Shown: positions 1 through 5,468 of the stretch, piece after piece
Layout: every line of letters starts with the position of its first letter
How positions within the stretch are numbered: the first letter of the stretch is position 1
Source of the DNA: an uncultured Chloroflexota bacterium
GTDB taxonomy: Bacteria; Chloroflexota; Limnocylindria; Limnocylindrales; Limnocylindraceae
NCBI GenBank assembly: GCA_903851225.1
Contig: CAINNT010000146.1
Span: 1-5,712, forward strand
Reading direction: 5' to 3'
DNA length: 5,712 bases
The notes under the pieces: model-generated
Seen by the model: the letters and a program-made list of their open reading frames with translations, nothing else
Databases searched by the model: none
What the model was told of the DNA's origin: nothing
Position numbers and translations under genes: made by a program

Positions 1-81
1 CCATTGAACGATGGCCACCAAGTCAGCCGCCATCTTACCCTGCGGGGAGGGGGGTGGCGCAGGGTAGACTGAGGGTCGGCG

Positions 82-113
82 CCCTCCCATACGGGTGGCG
101 CCCGTAGGGAGGG
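82..113 (+). promoter_or_regulatory. Hairpin sequestering the bioY ribosome binding site
   Basis: The left arm is CCCTCCC (82-88), one unpaired A (89) and TACGGG (90-95). The loop is TGGCG (96-100). The right arm is CCCGTA (101-106) followed by GGGAGGG (107-113). This gives 13 Watson-Crick pairs, mostly G-C, interrupted only by the bulged A. The GGGAGGG half of the right arm is the purine-rich Shine-Dalgarno sequence, five bases before the ATG at 119. In RNA the fold would hide the ribosome binding site. There is no T-run after the stem, so an intrinsic terminator is unlikely. The alternative is a protein-binding operator in DNA. Confidence 0.6.
107..113 (+). promoter_or_regulatory. Shine-Dalgarno sequence of bioY
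   Basis: GGGAGGG lies five bases upstream of the ATG at 119 and decides the start. The in-frame GTG at 95, which would add eight residues, lies inside the left arm of the hairpin and has no comparable purine run at a suitable distance. Confidence 0.65.
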
Positions 114-118
114 TCACG

Positions 119-805
119 ATGCAGATTCGACGCGCAATGCCCGCCATGGGTCGCATTCCCGCCGCCGAGTATGGGGTGACGCTGGGCGACTTCTTCTTCC
201 CCGTCTTCCTTGGCGAACGCCTCGGCGCACGGCTCCAAGGCCTGGCCCTCGCTGTCGTCGGCGCCCTCATCGTGGCAGCCTCCGCCCAGGTCGTGATCCC
301 ACTCCCTGGAACTCCGGTGCCGATCACCGGTCAGACCTTCGGCGTGCTTCTGGTCGGCGCAGCGCTCGGCGCGCGCCGCGGACTCGCCTCGATGGCGCTC
401 TACCTTCTCCTCGGGATCCTCGGCGCCCCGGTCTTCCGCGAGGGGAGCCACGGAATAGAGAAATTCTTCGTCGCTGGTGATGCCGGGTTGCTGCAGTTCG
501 CACCAACCGGTGGCTACCTTGTCGGCATGCTCGTTGCCGGGTGGATCGTGGGGCGACTCGCCGACCTTGGATGGGATCGAAGTGTGATCGGTACGATTGC
601 CGCGATGGCGATCGGCAGCCTGATCATTTATGGATTTGGCGTTCCATGGCTCGCCGCATCAGCAAACCTTGAGATCAGCGTTGCAATCGAGAAGGGGGTC
701 ACCCCATTCCTGCTTGGCGACGCGATCAAGTTGGCGCTCGCGGCTGCGGTCTTCCCTTCGGCCTGGTGGTACGTGAACCACGGCCGGAGCGACGGTCCGC
801 GCTGA
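119..805 (+). CDS. bioY: BioY family biotin transporter, ECF S component
   Basis: This is a membrane protein that binds biotin and brings it across the cytoplasmic membrane, normally with the shared ECF ATPases and EcfT (none of which are in this window). From ATG 119 it has 228 residues. It shows the BioY pattern in order: a hydrophobic helix (about 41-59) ending in IPLPGTPVPIT, the QTFGVLLVG helix (72-80), SMALYLLLGILGAPVF (91-106), APTGGYLVG (128-136), a helix around 158-176 with IYGFGVPWL, and PFLLGDAIK (196-204). The Asp and Lys of this last motif are conserved in the family. About six membrane segments are visible, as expected. Family members are commonly about 180-200 residues. This one has a roughly 36-residue N-terminal extension and a longer loop at 107-127. 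It starts within a structured leader that masks its ribosome binding site, which suggests translational control. The downstream kinase follows after 19 bases. Function is assigned by family resemblance with high confidence; the start is less sure. Confidence 0.92.
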   Translation: MQIRRAMPAMGRIPAAEYGVTLGDFFFPVFLGERLGARLQGLALAVVGALIVAASAQVVIPLPGTPVPITGQTFGVLLVGAALGARRGLASMALYLLLGILGAPVFREGSHGIEKFFVAGDAGLLQFAPTGGYLVGMLVAGWIVGRLADLGWDRSVIGTIAAMAIGSLIIYGFGVPWLAASANLEISVAIEKGVTPFLLGDAIKLALAAAVFPSAWWYVNHGRSDGPR

Positions 806-824
806 TCTAGCGGCGACGCACCCG

Positions 825-2360
825 ATGCGTCGGCCAGTTCGCGCCGCACTGCTCGCCTTCGATCTCGGGAGTACCTCGGTCAAGTCACTCCTGATCAACG
901 CGGAAACAGGAGCGCCGATTGCAATTGCGCGGCGTTCAACCCGCGATGGCGCGGATCCTCTTGAGCAAGATGCGGACACGTGGTGGCACGCACTCTGCGC
1001 AGCTGCCCGCGAGACCTTGGCGCTGGCCGCGGCTCAGAGCGCCGATCCAATTGAGGTGCGCGGCATCGGCGTCGATGGTCACGGGCCTTCGTTAACCCCA
1101 GTCCGTGCCGATGGGAGCGCCGCTGGCGCCGCGCTGATGTGGCGCGACCGCCGCTCAGCGAACGATGAGGTGGCCCTGCAATCCATACTCGGCCGAGGGG
1201 GATGGCTTCTCGGAGAGCTGCCCAAGGCGCGATGGCTGATTCGGGAGCGCCCCGACGTCGCTGCCGCATCAACGTGGCTCCTCTCGTCGTGGGATGCGCT
1301 CACCCTGCGCCTCTCTGGTGAGGCGGTCAGCGCATTCTGGGATCCAGCTCGAAGCGTTTCACCTGCGCAGCGAAGCGCACTCTTGGCCGCTGGCCTCGAT
1401 GAACGCGCACTACCGCCCGAGGTTTTCCCCGGGACTCGGATCGGCACCCTGCTCCCTGGCCCAGCGTCGGATCTCGGCCTGCCTGCGGGGATTCCGATCG
1501 CCGCTGGGGTGAACGACGGTCTCGCCGCCGTCATCGGCGCGGGCCTCACGAAGCCTGGCCTTGGTGTCGATGTTGGTGGCACCGCCGGTGGCGTGGCGAT
1601 TGCTTCCACACCCGCAGAGGCCCAGCGCATCAGCACGGCACTTCCAGGGCGCCTCTGGTCGGGCCCAGCCCCTGCACCGTTTGGTGGTGGGGTGATTCTG
1701 GGCGGCGCGTTTGCCGGCACAGGTCGGCTCTTGGAGTGGGTCGTCACCGAGCTGCTCATCAATGATCCAGAGGCGGCTCCTGATCGACGCTCAGAGCTCT
1801 TCCGCGCTGCCGCCGCCCTACCGCTCGGTGCCTATGGGCTGATGGCGAAACCGATCTCCAATCTTGGGTGGAGCAGCCCGCGCTCGGTTGACGATGCATT
1901 CGTTGGGCGAACTGCACAACACCGTGCAGCACACCTGGTACGCGCCGCGATTGAAGGTGGCGCGCTTGCCGTGGCGCACCTCATCGCCCCTGCGATCGAG
2001 GCGGGGTTGCACGTGACCGAGATCCGTCTCTCAGGTCCTGCGACAGGCGCAGCGCCAGGCCCGCTCTCTGGCGGAACATCGCTCTTCACGCCGTTGATTC
2101 AACTTCGTGCCGATCTTTTCGGTGTGCCCGTGGTGATTGGCCAGAATCCAGAAGCCTCCGCTGCGGGTGCCGCCGCACTTGCTGGCGTTGCCGCGGGCAC
2201 ATTTGCCAACCTTCGCGAGGCGTCTGACGCCGTCGCAGCGCCGGTCCTGCGCGTGGAGCCCAATCGAGAGGTGCACGAACCTGCTCGCGACCTGATCCAA
2301 CGATATGGCGCACTCTCGTCCGCGACGGGGGTGAGCGGCGCGGGCCGCCGCGAGGACTAA
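825..2360 (+). CDS. FGGY-family carbohydrate kinase, substrate unknown
   Basis: This is a cytoplasmic kinase of 511 residues that transfers phosphate from ATP to a sugar or polyol, as known for the family (xylulokinase, gluconokinase, glycerol kinase and others). The N-terminal half has the nucleotide-binding turn DLGSTSVK (13-20), a DGHG segment (84-87) in the place where xylulokinases carry MHG, WRDRR (106-110), and PKARWLIRERPD (133-144), close to the first FGGY signature. AGVNDG (227-232) carries the expected catalytic base Asp231. GGTAGG (251-256) is the C-terminal-domain phosphate loop. The second signature region is LSGPATG...GGTSLFTPLIQLRADLFG (about 402-433), followed by EASAAGAAALAG (443-454). 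The length is normal. ATG 825 is the only plausible start: an in-frame stop lies at 774 with no start codon between, although no clear Shine-Dalgarno is present. It probably shares a transcript with bioY. The layout resembles xylulokinases most, but the altered substrate-side motifs do not allow a sugar to be named. Confidence 0.88.
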   Translation: MRRPVRAALLAFDLGSTSVKSLLINAETGAPIAIARRSTRDGADPLEQDADTWWHALCAAARETLALAAAQSADPIEVRGIGVDGHGPSLTPVRADGSAAGAALMWRDRRSANDEVALQSILGRGGWLLGELPKARWLIRERPDVAAASTWLLSSWDALTLRLSGEAVSAFWDPARSVSPAQRSALLAAGLDERALPPEVFPGTRIGTLLPGPASDLGLPAGIPIAAGVNDGLAAVIGAGLTKPGLGVDVGGTAGGVAIASTPAEAQRISTALPGRLWSGPAPAPFGGGVILGGAFAGTGRLLEWVVTELLINDPEAAPDRRSELFRAAAALPLGAYGLMAKPISNLGWSSPRSVDDAFVGRTAQHRAAHLVRAAIEGGALAVAHLIAPAIEAGLHVTEIRLSGPATGAAPGPLSGGTSLFTPLIQLRADLFGVPVVIGQNPEASAAGAAALAGVAAGTFANLREASDAVAAPVLRVEPNREVHEPARDLIQRYGALSSATGVSGAGRRED

Positions 2361-3502
2361 TTCTTCCGCTTCGCCTTGGGAGAAGGTGTAGCAGCAGCCT
2401 TTCGATTGGCGACTGGCCTTGCCTTCGTTGCCGCCTGCACGGCGAGCGCGATCTCTCGTCGACCAGCGGCGGTGGTCGCCGCGGCACCATCGGCGAGAGG
2501 GAAGTGGCATGCGACATTCACGGTCACATCGCGTGGCGTGGCGACGAGCTTCGGCTCCTCAGTGGAGCACTTCTCCGGGTTGCCAAGCTGTTCGCGCAGC
2601 CAGCAGCGGGTGCGGAATCGGCACCCCGACGGCGGCGAGATCGGCGACGGGATCTCACCAGCGAGGATCAGTCGATCCTTGGCATCGTGTGCCTCGACCT
2701 TCGGCACCGCGGAGATGAGTGCCACCGTGTATGGATGCTGCGGCTTGGTGAAGACGCGGTCAACCGGACCGATCTCGACAACCTTGCCCAGATACATGAC
2801 GGCGACGCGATCCGAGAAGTAGCCGACGACGTCGAGGTTGTGGCTGATGAAGAGGTAGGTGAGTCCCTTCTCGTTGCGCAGGTCCGTGAGCAGGTTCAAC
2901 ACCTGGCTCTGAATCGAGACATCGAGTGCGGAGACCGGTTCGTCAAGAACGATGAATTCAGGGTTCACCGCCAACGCGCGGGCAATGCCTACGCGCTGCC
3001 GCTGACCTCCCGAGAACTCATGTGGGTAGCGCGACGCATAGTTCGGGTCGAGTCCAACGAGATCCAGCACCTCGCGCACACGCTTCTCGCGTGCGGCATG
3101 GTCTCCAAATTTGTGGGCGAGCAGACCCTCCTCGATCTGGTCGCCGATCGGAAGGCGCGGGTTCAGGGAGCCGAAGGGATCCTGGAAGACGATCTGCATG
3201 CGCTTGCGCAGTGCGCGGCGCTCCGCTGCCGAGAGCTTCTTGATCTCGCGACCGTCAAAGGTGACCGAGCCAGCTGAGGCCGGCTGCAGGCCGAGTGCCA
3301 CGCGACCGAGCGTTGTCTTTCCCGATCCTGACTCGCCGACGAGGCTGAGCGTTTCGCCGCGAGTAACCGTGAGATCGACACCGTCAACAGCACGTACGGC
3401 GAGTGGCTTCCGGATGAAGGGAATGCCACCGCGCACCTGGAAGTGGCGCTTGACGCCAACAAGTTTCAGGAGCTCACGCTTCTCTGCAGGCTTGCCACTC
3501 AT
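2357..3502 (-). CDS. oppF: Oligopeptide/dipeptide ABC importer ATPase, OppF/DppF type
   Basis: This is the second ATP-hydrolysing subunit of a peptide-type importer, 381 residues, at the cytoplasmic face. Visible motifs: Walker A GESGSGKT (56-63), Q-loop FQDPFGSLNPR (106-116), signature FSGGQRQRVGIARAL (163-177), Walker B FIVLDEP (183-189), D-loop SALD (191-194), and switch His221 in ISHNLD. The C-terminal oligopeptide-transporter domain follows, with HPYTVALISAVP (256-267) and four cysteines at 294, 300, 312 and 332. In one characterised homologue such cysteines bind an iron-sulfur cluster. After about residue 338 there is a low-complexity Ala/Lys/Arg tail of about 45 residues, so the protein is longer than typical members (about 320-335). 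The start ATG overlaps the stop of the upstream ATPase as ATGA and has a good purine run before it. The stop TAG overlaps the convergent kinase stop. Opp and Dpp cannot be told apart here, so the symbol is a family label. Confidence 0.93.
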   Translation of the reverse strand: MSGKPAEKRELLKLVGVKRHFQVRGGIPFIRKPLAVRAVDGVDLTVTRGETLSLVGESGSGKTTLGRVALGLQPASAGSVTFDGREIKKLSAAERRALRKRMQIVFQDPFGSLNPRLPIGDQIEEGLLAHKFGDHAAREKRVREVLDLVGLDPNYASRYPHEFSGGQRQRVGIARALAVNPEFIVLDEPVSALDVSIQSQVLNLLTDLRNEKGLTYLFISHNLDVVGYFSDRVAVMYLGKVVEIGPVDRVFTKPQHPYTVALISAVPKVEAHDAKDRLILAGEIPSPISPPSGCRFRTRCWLREQLGNPEKCSTEEPKLVATPRDVTVNVACHFPLADGAAATTAAGRREIALAVQAATKARPVANRKAAATPSPKAKRKN

Positions 3503-4539
3503 CGAGCTGCCCCCCTCTTGGTGGCCGCAGCCGCGCGCTTCCCTGCGGCAGTGCCGTCAAGCACCTCTTTGGTGCGAATGCAGCGAACGAGTCGACCATC
3601 GTTTAGCTCCTCGAGCGGTGGCACCGCGGAGGTGCAGGCGCTGATCGCGTAGCGGCAGCGCGGGGCGAAGCGGCAGCCTGTGGGGAACGAATCTGGTGAA
3701 GGCACCATTCCCATGATCGTGCTGAGCTTCTTGCCACGCGCCGCGAAGGAGGGCACCGAGGTCACAAGGTCGCGGGTGTAGGGACTGGCGGGTTCGCGCA
3801 ACACGCTGGCGGCCTTGCCCGTCTCCACGATCTGGCCCGCGTACATGACGGCAATTCGGTCGGCCGTCTCGGCGACAACGCCAAGGTCGTGGGTGATGAG
3901 CAACAGGGCGGCACCTCGCTCGGTCGTGGTCCGGCGCAGCAGGTCGAGCACCTGTGCCTGGATGGTGACGTCAAGAGCCGTGGTCGGTTCGTCGGCGATG
4001 ATCATGGAGGGTTCGCCCGAGAGCGCCATGGCAATCATGGCGCGCTGACGCATGCCGCCTGAGAGCTGGTGTGGAAACTGCTTGGCGCGCTGGTCAGGCT
4101 GGGAGATCTCGACCTGTTCCAGATATCCGATTGCCAGCTTGTGCGCCTCTTTCCAGCTGAGTTTGCGGTGGGCGACGATCACCTCGGCGATCTGCTCGCC
4201 GATCGTGGTGACCGGGTTCAGTGCCGAGAGTGGCTCCTGGAAGATCACGCCGATGCCGCCGCCACGGATTGGGCGGAGCGCCTCTTCGCTCAAGCCAACC
4301 AGCTCACGACCCTTGAACATCACTGAGCCATCGATGATCGCCTGCTTGCGGCTGAGCAGTGAGATGAGCGCCATGGCAGATACCGTCTTTCCGGAGCCCG
4401 ACTCGCCCACGATGGCCAGACACTCGCCTTCGGCGAGGTCGAAAGAGACTCCGTCAACGACTCGTGGCGTGCCACGATGCGTTCGGAACGAGATCGCAAG
4501 ATCGCGAACGCTGAGCAGCGGTGCGTTTGCCTTGCTCAT
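3499..4539 (-). CDS. oppD: Oligopeptide/dipeptide ABC importer ATPase, OppD/DppD type
   Basis: This is the partner ATPase of the F subunit, 346 residues. Motifs: Walker A GESGSGKT (45-52), Q-loop FQEPLSALNP (100-109), signature LSGGMRQRAMIAMAL (159-173), Walker B MIIADEP (179-185), D-loop TALD (187-190), and His217 in ITHDLG. The GGMRQR form of the signature and the QEPLSALNP Q-loop are typical of D subunits, while the neighbour has GGQRQR, as F subunits do. The C-terminal domain has SPYTRDLVTSVP (252-263) and cysteines at 289, 295, 302 and 320. The usual closing VACH reads VRCI here. A short basic Ala/Lys tail ends the protein (about 331-346). The start overlaps the permease C stop as ATGA, with AGAGGG nine bases upstream. 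The length is normal. The transported peptide, sugar or metal complex cannot be inferred. Confidence 0.93.
   Translation of the reverse strand: MSKANAPLLSVRDLAISFRTHRGTPRVVDGVSFDLAEGECLAIVGESGSGKTVSAMALISLLSRKQAIIDGSVMFKGRELVGLSEEALRPIRGGGIGVIFQEPLSALNPVTTIGEQIAEVIVAHRKLSWKEAHKLAIGYLEQVEISQPDQRAKQFPHQLSGGMRQRAMIAMALSGEPSMIIADEPTTALDVTIQAQVLDLLRRTTTERGAALLLITHDLGVVAETADRIAVMYAGQIVETGKAASVLREPASPYTRDLVTSVPSFAARGKKLSTIMGMVPSPDSFPTGCRFAPRCRYAISACTSAVPPLEELNDGRLVRCIRTKEVLDGTAAGKRAAAATKRGAAR
3510..3518 (-). promoter_or_regulatory. Shine-Dalgarno sequence of the F ATPase
   Basis: On the minus strand AGAGGGGGG lies seven bases before ATG 3502-3500, inside the last codons of the D ATPase. It supports this start and would allow independent initiation as well as coupling through the ATGA overlap. 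Confidence 0.6.
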
Positions 4540-5468
4540 GCGCGGCGGCCCTCTGGCTCAAGGCTGTCTCGTAGCGCGTCTCCGATCATGTTGACGGAGA
4601 GCGCAGTGAGCACAATGAAGAGTCCAGGGAAGCCGACCCACCACCAGTTCCCTTGCAGGAAGAACTGCTGCGAGTTTGAGAGCATGTTCCCCCAGGTTGG
4701 AGAGAGCGGCGAGACGCCGAATCCGAGATAGCTGATGAAGGCCTCGCCGATGATGGCGCCGCCGACAGCGAATGGGAACGAGACAACGACGGGACCAACC
4801 GCATTGGGAAGCACATGGCGCAGCGCGATGCGCACAGGGGAGACACCGAGTGCCCGCGCCGCCTCGATGAACTCCATCTCGCGCAGCGCTAGTACCTGCC
4901 CGCGCACAAGTCGCGCGGTGCCCATCCAGCCAAAGGCAACGAAGACGATGATGACGGTCATCAGGCCAGTACCGCCGAGTTCGGAGATGATACGCGCGCC
5001 GACGATGATCACGAAAAGGCTCGGGATCGCCAGGAAGACGTCGACGATGCGCATCAGAAACCCGTCGAGCTTGCCGCCGAAGTAGCCCGAGATGATGCCG
5101 ACGAGCGTGCCGATGGTGATGCCGCCAATTGCAGACAGGAATCCAATGAGAAGCGATCCACGACCGCCGTTGACGGTCAACATGAACACGTCGAGCTGAA
5201 GTTGCGCTGTCTCGCCAAAGATATGTTCGAAGGATGGGGGTCGACCAAGGAAGACGAATTCGCTCGGAGTCGGGACGGTGAAGCGATCATACGGCGAGAT
5301 GAAGGGCCCAACGATGACGAAGACGACGATGAAGCCGAGAATCCTCAGGCCCCATGGGCCCTGCCGGCCGGCGAAGAACCTGCGACGGGCTTGAGCCCAA
5401 GGGCTCTCTGAAACCTTGGGGGCCAGTTCACTGGGCACCCGCTTCGTCGTCGCGGCGCTTCCGCTCAT
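4536..5468 (-). CDS. oppC: Oligopeptide/dipeptide ABC importer permease, OppC/DppC type
   Basis: This integral membrane subunit has 310 residues and forms the channel with permease B. A polar N-terminus (1-38) precedes the first membrane helix (about 41-57). An extracytoplasmic loop (58-100) follows, then about five more helices (roughly 104-126, 141-160, 168-186, 225-247 and 275-297). The ATPase-coupling EAA loop is clear: FIEAARALGVSPVRI (200-214), then LPN (220-222), with Gly208 in the expected place. SGYFGGKLD (127-135), DVFLAIPSL (143-151) and SYLGFGV (246-252) are family hallmarks. The loop before the second helix reads HIFGETAQLQLDVF (82-95), where most relatives have a GTDxxGRDVxSR-like motif. 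The length is normal. Start and stop overlap both neighbours by ATGA, and no strong Shine-Dalgarno is seen before the start, suggesting translational coupling. Confidence 0.93.
   Translation of the reverse strand: MSGSAATTKRVPSELAPKVSESPWAQARRRFFAGRQGPWGLRILGFIVVFVIVGPFISPYDRFTVPTPSEFVFLGRPPSFEHIFGETAQLQLDVFMLTVNGGRGSLLIGFLSAIGGITIGTLVGIISGYFGGKLDGFLMRIVDVFLAIPSLFVIIVGARIISELGGTGLMTVIIVFVAFGWMGTARLVRGQVLALREMEFIEAARALGVSPVRIALRHVLPNAVGPVVVSFPFAVGGAIIGEAFISYLGFGVSPLSPTWGNMLSNSQQFFLQGNWWWVGFPGLFIVLTALSVNMIGDALRDSLEPEGRRA
4549..4554 (-). promoter_or_regulatory. Shine-Dalgarno sequence of the D ATPase
   Basis: On the minus strand AGAGGG lies nine bases before ATG 4539-4537, within the last codons of permease C. 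It supports the chosen start of the D ATPase. Confidence 0.5.

Larger units (their letters stand above)
10..118 (+). promoter_or_regulatory. Structured 5' leader of bioY (candidate cis-regulatory RNA)
   Basis: The bases before bioY hold three consecutive inverted repeats. The first pairs GATGGC (10-15) with GCCATC (29-34). The second pairs TACCCTGCG (36-44) with CGCAGGGTA (58-66), a perfect 9-bp stem with a 13-base loop. The third pairs 82-95 with 101-113 around a TGGCG loop and covers the bioY ribosome binding site. The string GGGTGGCGC occurs twice (52-60 and 93-101), and GGGAGGG occurs twice (45-51 and 107-113). Both GGGAGGG copies are complementary to the single CCCTCCC at 82-88. I see the repeats directly; a regulatory role is inferred. 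It matches no riboswitch class that I recognise. The 5' end of the element may lie outside the window, and no convincing promoter is visible. Confidence 0.5.

Noticed and set aside
5..17. Binding site for the biotin repressors BioQ, BioR or BirA
   Set aside because: TGAAC at 5-9 matches one half of a BioQ-type site but the second half is missing. No BioR-like TTATCTATAA or BirA-like dyad is present.
4..36. Sigma70-like promoter with TTGAAC at 4-9
   Set aside because: No acceptable -10 hexamer lies 16-18 bases downstream; 27-32 is GC-rich.
95..118. GTG at 95 as the bioY start
   Set aside because: It falls inside the hairpin arm with no suitable ribosome binding site, while ATG 119 has GGGAGGG five bases upstream.
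82..118. Intrinsic terminator at the leader hairpin
   Set aside because: The stem is strong, but it is followed by TCACGATG rather than a T-run.
35..451. Minus-strand open frame (138 codons) over the leader and bioY
   Set aside because: It is a low-complexity charged translation antisense to bioY, with no domain.
1079..1762. Minus-strand open frame (227 codons) opposite the kinase
   Set aside because: It is Pro/Arg/Ser-rich without a domain, and lies antisense to a well-supported FGGY kinase.
2504..3277. Long plus-strand open frame (257 codons) opposite the F ATPase
   Set aside because: It lies entirely antisense to a gene with every ABC ATPase motif intact, shows no recognisable domain, and such frames are common opposite GC-rich genes.
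4052..4594. Plus-strand open frame (180 codons) opposite the D ATPase and the end of permease C
   Set aside because: It crosses the junction of two solid genes, has a shadow-like composition, and contains no motif.
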